A DNA stretch of 40,244 bases from Gemmatimonadota bacterium (GTDB lineage Bacteria; Gemmatimonadota; Gemmatimonadetes; Gemmatimonadales; GWC2-71-9). Where the stretch lies: the NCBI GenBank assembly GCA_003223415.1, contig QHUY01000080.1:1-40244 (forward strand). Direction: 5' to 3'. Every line of letters begins with the position of its first letter. Position 1 is the first letter of the stretch. The notes under the pieces are model-generated. The model searched no databases and was not told where the DNA came from. It saw only the letters and a list, made by a program, of their open reading frames with translations. The translations under genes were made by a program, and so were the position numbers. This document shows, in pieces, positions 22,715-31,169 of the stretch.

Positions 22715-24350
22715 CGACTCCCAGGCCCCACCGGATCAAGGTGACGGGGAGACCCCCATACGACAGGATGGCGTCATGGAACGTGCGGAGGGTGAAGGCG
22801 GCCCCGCGCGCGGCGTGGAAATCCTCGCGCAGCCGCAGCAACTCGCGCCGCCCCACCGCGTAGCAGAGCTGGTAACCCGGCGACGCGCAGTAGCGGCGCA
22901 CCTCGTCCTGCGCGTTCGCGCGCTCCAGATGCAGCTCGCGGACCATCATGTCCACGGCCTGCTCGACCGTCATCCCCCGCGTGTGCAGCCCGACGTCGAG
23001 CAACACTCGCACCGCCCGCCACAGCAGGTGCACGCGCTGGAAGAACCGCTCCTCCTCGCTGGCGTAGAACCCCTCCTCCGCCATCATGTCTTCGCAATAG
23101 AGCGCCCACCCCTCGATGGTGAGGGGCGTCGTCAGATTCTTGCGCACGTGCGACGCCTGGGCCTGCGCCTGCACCAGGTGCAGGTGATGGCCGGGAAAAC
23201 CCTCGTGCAGAGCCGTCGCCGCCAGCTCGTGCCGGCAGTGGTCCCGCAACAAGCGCTCGCGCTGGACTGCGGGCAGGGCCGGATCGGGCACGGTCACGTA
23301 GAACCATCCCGTGCGGTTGCGCGAGTAGGCGCCAGGGCTGTCGTAGGCGGCGAAGGGAATCACCGGCCGCATGAACGCGGGCGTCGGCACCACTTCGAGC
23401 GGCGCGTCGGGGACCCGAACGAGGCCGCGCGCCGCCACGAAATCCCGCGCCCGGCGCATCTCGGCCGTGTACGCCGCCACGAGCTCCCCTGCCGCCGGGT
23501 GCTCGGCCCGCAGTCGGTCCACCAGGTCCGGCCACGACGTCCCCGCATCGAGCCGCCGCGCCCGCTCGGTCAGGTCCGCCTGCACCTCCTCCTTCAGGCG
23601 GTGCCCGTAGCGCCACAGCTCGGGCGCGGTGTCCCGCAAGGCATGCTCGTAATGCAGGCGGAAGTTGAAGCCCTCCTCGCCCAGAGCGAAGTGCTCGGAG
23701 CCCGTCTCAGTCCAGCGCTCGAGGTCGTGAGTGAAGCTGGCCAGCGCCGCCACGGCGGCCTCTCCGGCCGCCTGCAGTCGCTCCGCGAGCGCCGGCACGT
23801 GCGCCCCGCCCCCTCCCCCCGCGCCGGCAGTCGCTTCACGGATCAGCGCCAGCCCGCCTTCGGCCATCCGCAGCCCCGTCTCGGCGAATACTCGGACCGG
23901 CTCGGTCAGCGTGGCGCGCGCGTCCTCGATGAGTTGCGGCACCTGATCCAGCCGCCCGACCAGCGCCACCGCGCGCGCCTCCGGCGCGCCTTCTCCCCCC
24001 TGGTCGGCCCGCAGCAGGAGTTGGTGCAGCCCGCCCAGCAGGTGCGACAGCCAGAACTCGGGGCTCCGGGCCTGCGGCCGCTCGACCTCGTAGACCCGTA
24101 GCGTCACGCGGATCTCGTTCAGCAGCGCCGTGCGGTCGATTTCGTCATCGACGAGGTCGGAAGTGGTTTCTTCGAGGGCCGTGGCGAGCGACTTGAGAGC
24201 AGAGAGGTGGGCGGCGAGGGCGGGGACGGTGTACTGGCCATATCGGTCGTCGTAGGAGGTGACCCCCGCCTGGGTGGCCGCCACCGGATCCATATGCCAC
24301 CGCAGGTCGAAATAGGAGCGCGCCAACTCCCGCAGGGTGCCTACCGCCAT
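22707..24350 (-). CDS. DUF885-family putative metallopeptidase
   Basis: 547 aa from ATG 24350 (MAVGTLRELARSYFDL). The family metal motif HEGFPGHH is at residues 382-389, followed by EGWALYCEDMMAEEGFY with the third ligand region. The DUF885 family contains zinc-peptidase-like and some carboxypeptidase-like proteins; no signal peptide is present here so it is probably cytoplasmic. A poly-Gly insert (GAGGGGGAH, about residue 183) is encoded by the C-rich stretch 23803-23820. It overlaps the LeuA-like gene by ten bases and the MFS gene by eight, which suggests cleavage and transport functions made together. Confidence 0.88.
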   Translation of the reverse strand: MAVGTLRELARSYFDLRWHMDPVAATQAGVTSYDDRYGQYTVPALAAHLSALKSLATALEETTSDLVDDEIDRTALLNEIRVTLRVYEVERPQARSPEFWLSHLLGGLHQLLLRADQGGEGAPEARAVALVGRLDQVPQLIEDARATLTEPVRVFAETGLRMAEGGLALIREATAGAGGGGGAHVPALAERLQAAGEAAVAALASFTHDLERWTETGSEHFALGEEGFNFRLHYEHALRDTAPELWRYGHRLKEEVQADLTERARRLDAGTSWPDLVDRLRAEHPAAGELVAAYTAEMRRARDFVAARGLVRVPDAPLEVVPTPAFMRPVIPFAAYDSPGAYSRNRTGWFYVTVPDPALPAVQRERLLRDHCRHELAATALHEGFPGHHLHLVQAQAQASHVRKNLTTPLTIEGWALYCEDMMAEEGFYASEEERFFQRVHLLWRAVRVLLDVGLHTRGMTVEQAVDMMVRELHLERANAQDEVRRYCASPGYQLCYAVGRRELLRLREDFHAARGAAFTLRTFHDAILSYGGLPVTLIRWGLGVGE

Positions 24351-25573
24351 GCGTTCAGCAGCCGGTGGCACTCCTCGTCGGTCAGCGCGCGGTCCGACTG
24401 TTTGGCGGCCTCGAACAGGGCTTTGCAGGCGGCCTCGTCGTCCGCGTCATAGCCGTGGGTCTCCAGCCAGAACTTCACGTTGGAGAGACCGGAGACGGGC
24501 GAGATGTCAATCTTCTGCTCGAGCCCGAGCTCCTGCGCCGGCACCGAGCTGTACACCCGGTCCGCGAGCCAGGTATGCCCCTTTTTCTTGGCCTTGATAA
24601 TCGCCGCCGCATGCACGCCGGTGGCCGTGCGGAAGGCGTCGGTGCCCATCACGGGATAGTTGATGGGAATCGGAATCCCCACCGCGTCCGCCACAGTGCG
24701 GCAATACTCGGGGAGCCTGGAGAGGTCGTGCCGGTAGGCGCCGAGCAGCTTGAGGTTGACGATCAGCAGGTCCATCTCGGCATTGCCCACCCGCTCCCCT
24801 ACGCCGAGCGCGGTGGCATGCACGCGGTCCACCCCGGCCTCGATGGCCGCCAGGCAGTTGATTAGGCCCATCCCTCTGTCCCGGTGACCATGCCAGTCGA
24901 TCTGTACGTCTCTTTTCCCTACGATTTCTCTCTTTACGAATTCGACTAACGCCTTTACCCCATCCGGCGTTGCATGGCCAACGGTATCCGCGAGGCATAT
25001 GCGCGTGGCGCCGCAGTCGATGGCGGCGCCGTACAGCCGCTGCAGCGTTTCCGGTCGCGCCCGCGTCGTGTCCTCGGTGACGTACATGACGGGCAGGCCG
25101 TGCCGGACCGCGAACGTGACCGCCTCCTCGGTGGACCGCAGGATCCGCTCGACGGTCCAGTCCTCGGCGTACTGGCGGATGGGCGAAGAGCCGATGAACG
25201 TGGCCGCCTCGATGCGGATCCCCACCTCCTCGGCGATCCGCACGACCGGCTCCACGTCGGCGATCATCGTGCGGGCGGCGCAGTTCGGGAAGATCGGCAG
25301 GTTGTGGTCGCGGATCTCTCGGGCGAGTACCCGCACCTGCTCCACCACCCGCGGCCCAGCGCCCGGCAGCCCGATGTCCGCCGCCACGATGCCGAGGTCG
25401 GCCATGAGGTGGAGGAGCCTCCTCTTGACCTCGAGCGAGGGATCGCGCACGGAGGGCGACTGCAGCCCGTCGCGCAACGTCTCGTCATTCAAGTCCACGC
25501 GGGCGCGCGCCCAGTCGAACCTCCCCCCTCCGGGCGCCTTGTTCCAGTCGTAGATCAGCTCGCGCTCGTCCAT
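24341..25573 (-). CDS. LeuA-like acyltransferase (isopropylmalate/homocitrate synthase family)
   Basis: A 410-aa DRE-TIM metallolyase that condenses acetyl-CoA with a 2-oxoacid. Motif DETLRDGLQSP (residues 29-39) has the catalytic Arg and Asp; metal region HGHRDRGMGLINCLAAIEAG and TALGVGERVGNAEMD match the second signature, although the usual HxHND is HGHRD. After the barrel there is a subdomain (DISPVSGLSNVKFWLETHG) but no C-terminal leucine-type regulatory domain, so feedback control by leucine is unlikely. Substrate uncertain: isopropylmalate, citramalate-like or homocitrate. It leads the operon with DUF885, MFS and RidA. Confidence 0.82.
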   Translation of the reverse strand: MDERELIYDWNKAPGGGRFDWARARVDLNDETLRDGLQSPSVRDPSLEVKRRLLHLMADLGIVAADIGLPGAGPRVVEQVRVLAREIRDHNLPIFPNCAARTMIADVEPVVRIAEEVGIRIEAATFIGSSPIRQYAEDWTVERILRSTEEAVTFAVRHGLPVMYVTEDTTRARPETLQRLYGAAIDCGATRICLADTVGHATPDGVKALVEFVKREIVGKRDVQIDWHGHRDRGMGLINCLAAIEAGVDRVHATALGVGERVGNAEMDLLIVNLKLLGAYRHDLSRLPEYCRTVADAVGIPIPINYPVMGTDAFRTATGVHAAAIIKAKKKGHTWLADRVYSSVPAQELGLEQKIDISPVSGLSNVKFWLETHGYDADDEAACKALFEAAKQSDRALTDEECHRLLNAWR

Positions 25574-25579
25574 GGAACC

Positions 25580-25587
25580 AAGCTAAG
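25580..25587 (-). promoter_or_regulatory. Candidate leaderless -10 element of the LeuA-like gene
   Basis: Minus strand CTTAGCTT, six bases, ATG: the same eight bases and distance as at 3949-3956. No Shine-Dalgarno. Confidence 0.4.
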
Positions 25588-25589
25588 AG

Positions 25590-25661
25590 AAAGGAGGCTA
25601 AGGGGCTAAGAGGCTATCGTTGAGCTATCTTAGCCCCTTAGCCCCTTAGCCCACTAGCCCC
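25590..25661. repeat. Inverted pair of period-8 arrays between divergent genes
   Basis: Left arm 25590-25616 is GGCTAAGG, GGCTAAGA, GGCTA; right arm 25626-25661 is TTAGCCCC twice, then TTAGCCCA and CTAGCCCC. The arms pair around a 9-nt loop. It fills the region between LeuA-like start and the M20 start and must overlap both promoters. Confidence 0.85.
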
Positions 25662-26894
25662 GTGAATCTCGACTACCTGCTCTCGCATCCCCGCATCCAA
25701 GCCGCCCGCGCCCACCTCGAGCGGACCGACGAAGTGACGCTGGCGCGCCAGGTCGAGCTTTCCGGCCTCGCCGCGCCGACGGGGGCCGAAACACGCCGCG
25801 GCGCGCGCGTCGCCGAGCTATTCCGTGAGATCGGCCTTCGAGACGGGCTGATCGACGACGTGGGGAACGTGCACGGGTGGTTCGGGGAAAGCGGAATGGG
25901 GAATGGGGAACGGGCCGTGGTCTTGTGCGCACATCTCGACACCGTCTTCGGGCCCGACGTGGACGTCGCGGTCCGGCGCCCCGGGGGAGGGGAGGGGGGA
26001 GGCGGGGGAGGACGGCTTGAGGGCCCCGGCATCTCCGACAACGCCCGCGGTCTGGCGGCCCTCGTGGCCGTCGCCGAGGCGCTGTGCCAGGCCCGCGTCG
26101 CCTCGACACGGCCGGTGCTGTTCGCCGCCACAGTAGGTGAGGAAGGCTCGGGCGACCTGCGCGGAGTGAGGCATCTCTTCGCCCGCGACGGGCTCCGGCC
26201 CGCCGCCCTGATCGCGCTCGACGGCGCCGGGGTCGAGCGCATCGTGCACCGGGCGCTCGGCTCCAGGCGCTACCGCGTGACCTACCGCGGGCCCGGCGGA
26301 CACTCCTGGGCGGCGTTCGGGGTCGCCAACCCTGCCACCGCCGTCGGCCGCGCAGCCTCTCTCCTCGCCGATCTCCCTTCCCCCCGCTCCGCGACCGCGG
26401 AGCCGCGCACCACGTGCGCGGTCGTGCGCCTCGGGGGCGGCACTGGGCTGAACTCGATCCCGCAGGAAGCCTGGCTCGACCTCGACCTGCGCAGCGAGGA
26501 CGCCGGCGCCCTGGCCCAGCTCGACGCCGCCGTCACGTCCACGCTGACCCGCGCGCGGGACGAGGAGAACCGTCGCCGCGCCCCCCACACGCCGGCGCTC
26601 ACAATGCAGCGCCAGCTGCTGGGCGACCGTCCCTCCGGTATTACGCCGCGCTCGCATCCCCTGGTCCAGGCCGCCATCGCCGCGAACAAAGCGCTCGGCA
26701 AGCCGCACGAGCTCACCTGCGCGTCCACCGACGCCAACGTCCCCATCGCGTTGGGCGTGCCGGCCATCGCGCTCGGGGCGGGCGGCAAGGCGGGCGACAC
26801 GCACCTCACGACGGAGTGGTTCGAGAACAGCGAAGGGGCGCTCGGACTGGTCCGCGCGCTCCTCGTGGTGGCGGCGATGGCGGAAGTGGTTTAG
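25662..26894 (+). CDS. M20-family metallopeptidase
   Basis: A 410-aa di-zinc peptidase, closest in pattern to peptidase T and related aminoacyl peptidases. Ligand motifs: VVLCAHLDTVFG (His, Asp), GPGISDNARG (bridging Asp), VGEEGSGDLRG (catalytic and metal Glu) and the final GDTHLTTEWF His. Dimerisation domain GGHSWAAFGVANPA is present. GTG start at 25662 directly follows a repeat array. Two inserts are visible: a period-7 GGAATGG stretch (25889-25912, encoding ESGMGNGE) and a G-run (25981-26011) encoding GGGEGGGGGG between the two ligand motifs. Both keep frame. Confidence 0.88.
   Translation: MNLDYLLSHPRIQAARAHLERTDEVTLARQVELSGLAAPTGAETRRGARVAELFREIGLRDGLIDDVGNVHGWFGESGMGNGERAVVLCAHLDTVFGPDVDVAVRRPGGGEGGGGGGRLEGPGISDNARGLAALVAVAEALCQARVASTRPVLFAATVGEEGSGDLRGVRHLFARDGLRPAALIALDGAGVERIVHRALGSRRYRVTYRGPGGHSWAAFGVANPATAVGRAASLLADLPSPRSATAEPRTTCAVVRLGGGTGLNSIPQEAWLDLDLRSEDAGALAQLDAAVTSTLTRARDEENRRRAPHTPALTMQRQLLGDRPSGITPRSHPLVQAAIAANKALGKPHELTCASTDANVPIALGVPAIALGAGGKAGDTHLTTEWFENSEGALGLVRALLVVAAMAEVV
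25981..26011 (+). repeat. G-rich purine tract in the M20 gene
   Basis: Runs of G5, G4, G6 and G5 broken by A or C. It encodes a ten-residue glycine insert and fits a four-tract G-quadruplex pattern. Confidence 0.9.
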
Positions 26895-27961
26895 GCCGCG
26901 GTCAGCTCGATCAGGGTGATCTCAGGCGGCGCGCCCAGCCGCAGCGGCGGCCCCCAGTAGCCCGTCCCCCGGCTGACGTAGAGCCACATCGATTCCAGCC
27001 GGTGCAATCCCGCCACGAACGGCTCGAACAGCCGGACCAGGAGGTTGAACGGGAAGTACTGCCCGCCGTGCGTATGCCCGGAGAGCTGCAGGTCGAACCC
27101 GGCCGCGCGCGCGGCGAAGGCGCTCCGGGGCTGATGGGCGAGCAGGACCCGCACGTCGCTCGCTGGTGCGCCCCGCAGCGCCGTGGCGGGGTCCGAGGGC
27201 ACCGAGAGGTCCGGCACGCCAGCGACCAGCAACCGCGCCGTCCCCTGCCGCACCATTCGGTGGGCGTGGTCCAGGACCGAGAGACCCAGCCGCTCAATCT
27301 CGCGCGTCCACGCGGAGGCGTCCCAGTAGTAGTCGTGGTTGCCCGACACGTAGAACTTGCCGTGGCGCGCGGCGAGGCTGGCGAGCGGCGCCACCTCGGC
27401 CCGCAGCTCCGGCACGAAGCCGTCGGCCACATCCCCGGTGAGGGCGACCACATCGGGATCGAGCGCGTTCGCCGTCGCCACGACCCGCTCGATGAAGGGG
27501 CGCTTCAGCGTGGGCCCGACATGCAGATCGGAGAGCTGCACGATGCGGAACCCCTCCAGGTCCCGCGGCAAGTCAGTGATCGGGACCCTCACCCGCACCA
27601 CGCGGGGCTGGCGCGCCTGCAGAACCCCCGCCACCGTGACCACGGCGGCGAGGCCGAGCACCGTGAGCGGGGAGACCGGTAGGCGCAGCACGTCCGACAC
27701 GAGAAAGAAGACGATCAGCAGCGAGGAGAGGCCCATCGCCGTGAAGCCGATCCAGCCCACCACCGCGCGCCGCGGCATCCAGCCGCGCCGCGCCGCCACG
27801 AAGGCGACGAGCGGCGCAGCGGCCACCGCAAACACCGCCGCCCAGACGAGCACCCGTGGCGCACCGGCAAGCCCCACCGTGAGGTGCCGGCCTATGTACA
27901 GGTGCAACAGGGTCCAGATCGTGCCGACGATCGCCATCCACAGGGCGAACGCCTTGGTCAC
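26891..27961 (-). CDS. Membrane-anchored metallophosphoesterase (YkuE-like)
   Basis: 356 aa. Four hydrophobic helices occupy about residues 5-115, then a calcineurin-like domain: QLSDLHVGP (D-x-H), ALTGDVADG, VSGNHDYYW, LLAHQP and LSGHTHGGQ, the YkuE/YaeI type motif set with GHTHGGQ. Substrates in this group include lipid phosphates, but that is not shown here. It overlaps the peroxiredoxin stop as ATGA and converges with the M20 gene with a 4-nt overlap of stops. It is probably the last gene of the TetR-efflux operon. Confidence 0.87.
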   Translation of the reverse strand: MTKAFALWMAIVGTIWTLLHLYIGRHLTVGLAGAPRVLVWAAVFAVAAAPLVAFVAARRGWMPRRAVVGWIGFTAMGLSSLLIVFFLVSDVLRLPVSPLTVLGLAAVVTVAGVLQARQPRVVRVRVPITDLPRDLEGFRIVQLSDLHVGPTLKRPFIERVVATANALDPDVVALTGDVADGFVPELRAEVAPLASLAARHGKFYVSGNHDYYWDASAWTREIERLGLSVLDHAHRMVRQGTARLLVAGVPDLSVPSDPATALRGAPASDVRVLLAHQPRSAFAARAAGFDLQLSGHTHGGQYFPFNLLVRLFEPFVAGLHRLESMWLYVSRGTGYWGPPLRLGAPPEITLIELTAA

Positions 27962-28440
27962 GTCGGCCGCTCCGCGAGGGTGGCCAGCACAGACAGGGCT
28001 TCCCGGCTGTGCCGGGTGGCGAGCAGCTGCGAGGAGTACACCTGTCGGACCACGCCCGCCTTGTCGATCACGTACGTCACCCGCCCCGGCACGAGGCCCA
28101 GCGTCCTCTCGACGCCGTAGAGCTCGCGCACGGCACCGTCACGGTCGGACAGCAGCAGGAACGGCAGAGCGTGGCGCTCGGTGAACCGCCGGTGCGACCG
28201 CACGGAGTCGGAGCTGACCCCGACGACCTCAGCGCCCTGCGCGGTGAACTCCTCATAGCTGTCGCGGAACGCGCGCGCCTCCAGCACGCACCCCGGCGTC
28301 TCGTCCTTGGGATAGAAGTACAGCACGACGGTCTTGTGGCCGAGCAGGTCCCGCAGCCAAACGGGCTTCCCCCCCTGGTCGGGCAGGGTAAAGTCCGGGG
28401 CGATGTCCCCGACGCGAACCTTGTTCCGCTTCCTCTTCAT
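27958..28440 (-). CDS. bcp: Peroxiredoxin, Bcp/PrxQ type, without the usual resolving Cys
   Basis: 160 aa thiol peroxidase. The peroxidatic Cys sits in DETPGCVLEARAFRD at about residue 45. In most PrxQ proteins a second Cys follows five residues later (CTxEAC); here it is Arg (CVLEARAF), so the enzyme is one-Cys or uses another thiol. DFTLPDQGGKPVWL and FYPKDETPG are intact. The ATG at 28440 has AAGGGGAA upstream; an earlier start at 28479 would overlap the efflux gene. It lies 19 bp after the DHA2 gene and overlaps the phosphoesterase. Confidence 0.9.
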   Translation of the reverse strand: MKRKRNKVRVGDIAPDFTLPDQGGKPVWLRDLLGHKTVVLYFYPKDETPGCVLEARAFRDSYEEFTAQGAEVVGVSSDSVRSHRRFTERHALPFLLLSDRDGAVRELYGVERTLGLVPGRVTYVIDKAGVVRQVYSSQLLATRHSREALSVLATLAERPT

Positions 28441-28459
28441 GCGTTCCCCTTTCGCTCCG

Positions 28460-30046
28460 TCAATGCGCCATGTCACCACCCGGCATCCCCTTGCTCTTGT
28501 GCATGAGCAACAGCAGCGGGAGCGACAGCACGAAGCACGCGCCGAACAGCAGGAACAGCTGCTCGAACGAGAGCATCAGCGCTTGCCTGGTCACGAGCCC
28601 GTCCAGCACCGCCAGCGCCTTGGTCTGGGCGAGCGCGGGAGGCGTACCGCGGGCCAGCAGGCCGCCGGTGATGGCCGCGACGCGCTCGCGCGTGATCTCG
28701 CTGTACTGGGTGACGTTGGCGATGAGGTCCGCTCGGTGGATCGCGGCGAAGCGCTGCAGCAGCGTGGCCGACAGCGCGATGCCGACGCTCCCGCCCAGCT
28801 GCCGCATCAGGTTGAAGAGCCCGGTGCCGTTGGGAATCTTGCTCATCGGGAGATCGGCGAGGGCGAGGTTCGTCAGCGGCACGAAGATGAGGCCCAGGCC
28901 GACCCCTCGAAAGATGAGCGGCCAGAAGAAGTCCGCCATCCCGCTGTCGGTCGTGTAGTGCGCGTGCTTCCACATCGACAGCGCGAAGATCCCGACGCCC
29001 GCCGCGATGGACCAGCGCCCGTCGAATTTCCCCTGCTGGCGCCCCATGACCGCCATCGTGAACGCGCTCGCCAACGCGCCCGGCAGGATCACGAGGCCCG
29101 TCTGGTTCGCGGTGAAGTTCTGCAGGTTCTGCAGGTAGACCGGCAGCACGAACACGGTCGCGTACAGGCACACGCCCAGCACGAGCCCGAATACGACGCC
29201 CACGGCGAGCTGCCGGCTCTTCAGGATCCTGAGGTCCACGACGGGATGCGCGGTGCGCAGCTCGTGCCAGACGAAGGCCACGAGCGAGACCGCGCTGACG
29301 ATCGCGAGGATCGTCACTTCACGTGAATCGAACCAGTCGAGCCGCTCGCCGCGCTCGAGCATCGTCTGTAACGTCCCGATGCCCGCCGCGAGCAGCAGCA
29401 ACCCGACATAGTCCACCCGCTCGGCCTTCTCCTGGTGGAGCGAGTCTTGGATGAAGGTGAGCGTCAAGGCCAGCGCCAGCATGCCGAACGGGATGTTGAT
29501 GTAGAAGATCCACGGCCAGCCGTAGGTGTCGGTGATCCACCCGCCCACCGTGGGTCCGAGAGTGGGGCCGACCATCACGCCGACGCCGAAGATCGCCATC
29601 GCCGTGCCGTACTCCTCGCGCGGAAACTCTTCATAGAGGATCGCCTGCGAGGTCGAGAGCAGCGCGCCCCCGCCCAGCCCCTGGATGATCCGCCAGATCA
29701 CGAGAGACACGAGCGAGTGGGCGTTGCCGCACATGAACGAGGCGATCGTGAACAGCGCGATGGAACCCGCGAAGTAGCGACGCCGCCCGAAGTAGGCCGA
29801 CAGCCACCCCGTGATCGGCAGCACGATCACGTTGGCCACGATGTAGCCGGTCGACACCCAGGCGATCTCGTCCAGCGTCGCGCCGAGGTTCCCCATCATG
29901 TGGGGGATCGCCACGTTCACGATGCTGGTGTCCAGCAGCTCCAGCACCGACGCGAGCGAGACCGTGATCGCGATCAGGTACCGGTACTGGTAGCGGTCCT
30001 GGGCGGCGCCGAGCGTGGCGCCACGGGGCAGCGCGGCGGTCGTCAC
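28460..30046 (-). CDS. DHA2-family MFS drug efflux permease (EmrB/QacA type)
   Basis: 528 aa with 14 predicted helices. It has LDTSIVNVAIPHM in helix 1 (motif D1), GWLSAYFGRRR in the 2-3 loop, GVGVMVGPTLGPTVGGWI (antiporter motif C) and the helix-5 signature. Together with the HlyD adaptor and TolC channel encoded just upstream it should form an EmrAB-TolC style tripartite pump spanning both membranes, exporting hydrophobic compounds. HlyD and this gene are seven bases apart. Drug specificity cannot be read. Confidence 0.93.
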   Translation of the reverse strand: MTTAALPRGATLGAAQDRYQYRYLIAITVSLASVLELLDTSIVNVAIPHMMGNLGATLDEIAWVSTGYIVANVIVLPITGWLSAYFGRRRYFAGSIALFTIASFMCGNAHSLVSLVIWRIIQGLGGGALLSTSQAILYEEFPREEYGTAMAIFGVGVMVGPTLGPTVGGWITDTYGWPWIFYINIPFGMLALALTLTFIQDSLHQEKAERVDYVGLLLLAAGIGTLQTMLERGERLDWFDSREVTILAIVSAVSLVAFVWHELRTAHPVVDLRILKSRQLAVGVVFGLVLGVCLYATVFVLPVYLQNLQNFTANQTGLVILPGALASAFTMAVMGRQQGKFDGRWSIAAGVGIFALSMWKHAHYTTDSGMADFFWPLIFRGVGLGLIFVPLTNLALADLPMSKIPNGTGLFNLMRQLGGSVGIALSATLLQRFAAIHRADLIANVTQYSEITRERVAAITGGLLARGTPPALAQTKALAVLDGLVTRQALMLSFEQLFLLFGACFVLSLPLLLLMHKSKGMPGGDMAH

Positions 30047-30053
30047 GGGTCCC

Positions 30054-31106
30054 TTACTTGGTCGTGATGGTGACGTTGACGCTCATCCCCGGCCGCAGGG
30101 GGTGGGCGGCCTCGTTCGGTCGATCCAGGCGGATGCGCACCGGGACGCGCTGCACGACCTTGGTGAAGTTCCCCGTCGCATTGTCGGGCGGCAGCAGCGA
30201 GAACTTGGCCCCAGTCGCGGGTGACAGGCTTTCCACCCGCCCGGCGAAGTGACGACCAGGATAAGCGTCCACGGTGAAATCCACGGGGTCCCCGGACGTC
30301 ACGTCCGCGGTCTGGGTCTCCTTCAGGTTCGCCACCACCCAGACGTCGTCCAGCGGCACGACGCTCATCAACGGCTGGCCGGGTTGCACCAGCTGGCCCA
30401 CCTCGACGGTCTTCTTGCTCACCACACCGCTCGTTGGCGCGAGCAGCCGCGTGTAGGAGAGCTGCAGCGCAGCCTGGTCGCGTGCCGCGCGCGCGGCGGC
30501 GACCCGGGCGTCCGCCCCCACGAGGGCGGCTTGGGCCGAGGCGAGCTGCGCGTCGGCAGCCACCGCCGCCGCGCGGACGGCGTCGAGCTGCTGCTTGCTC
30601 ACGATGTCCTGCTGCGCCAGTGGCTCCAGCCGCTCCAAGTCGGCGTGCGCCTTGATCGCGTTCGCTTGGGCCTGGGCCACGGCCGCTTCCGCCTGCCCCA
30701 CTCGCGTGCGCGAGCTCACCGTGGCGAGCAGCGCCGCGAGGTCCGCCTCCGTCTGGGCCAGCCGCGCACGGAAGTCCCGGTCGTCCAGGACGACGAGGGT
30801 GTCCCCCGCCTTGACGTTCTGGTTTTCCTGGACCCGCACCTCCGCGACGAAGCCGCCGACCTTGGGCAGGATCGGGATGATATGGCCGTCCACTTGCGCG
30901 TTGTCGGTAGAGACGTGGCTGCGGGCGAACCACCACTTCTTGGCGCCCAGGCCGATGAGCCCGAGGAGCGCCAGCCCCAGCACCGCAAAGACGATCCGCC
31001 GCCGGCCGCCAGGCGCGGCGGCGGGGCGCTCGACCGCCTGTGGAACGCTGTGCCGGGGGCCGGCGGCAGCAGGTTTGGTGGTCTCAGGTTCGACGATCGT
31101 AGCCAT
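30054..31106 (-). CDS. HlyD/EmrA-family membrane fusion protein
   Basis: 350 aa. A single helix at about residues 38-57 after an Ala/Pro-rich cytoplasmic tail, then STDNAQVDGHIIPILPKVGGFV (biotinyl-lipoyl half motif), VKAGDTLVVLDDRDF, a long Ala/Gln coiled-coil hairpin (about 110-210), LLAPTSGVVSKKTVEVGQLV (second lipoyl half) and a beta-barrel domain ending VNVTITTK. This is the periplasmic adaptor of the pump. Its start is preceded by GAGG; a period-8 array fills the gap to tolC. Confidence 0.92.
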   Translation of the reverse strand: MATIVEPETTKPAAAGPRHSVPQAVERPAAAPGGRRRIVFAVLGLALLGLIGLGAKKWWFARSHVSTDNAQVDGHIIPILPKVGGFVAEVRVQENQNVKAGDTLVVLDDRDFRARLAQTEADLAALLATVSSRTRVGQAEAAVAQAQANAIKAHADLERLEPLAQQDIVSKQQLDAVRAAAVAADAQLASAQAALVGADARVAAARAARDQAALQLSYTRLLAPTSGVVSKKTVEVGQLVQPGQPLMSVVPLDDVWVVANLKETQTADVTSGDPVDFTVDAYPGRHFAGRVESLSPATGAKFSLLPPDNATGNFTKVVQRVPVRIRLDRPNEAAHPLRPGMSVNVTITTK

Positions 31107-31133
31107 TGCTCAAGTCCTCTTCGCTGTTAGGTT

Positions 31134-31169
31134 GTCGGTCCGACTGTCCGACCGTCCGACAGTCCGTCT
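31134..31169. repeat. Period-8 array (GTCCGAC type) between TolC and HlyD genes
   Basis: GTCGGTCC-like then GTCCGACC and GTCCGACA repeats on the plus strand. It contains small palindromes (GTCGGTCCGAC) and fills the 61-bp gap between the TolC stop and the HlyD start. Confidence 0.8.

Noticed and set aside
25981-26011. M20 gene as a pseudogene because of the G tract
   Set aside because: The frame is kept and all metal ligands are present on both sides.
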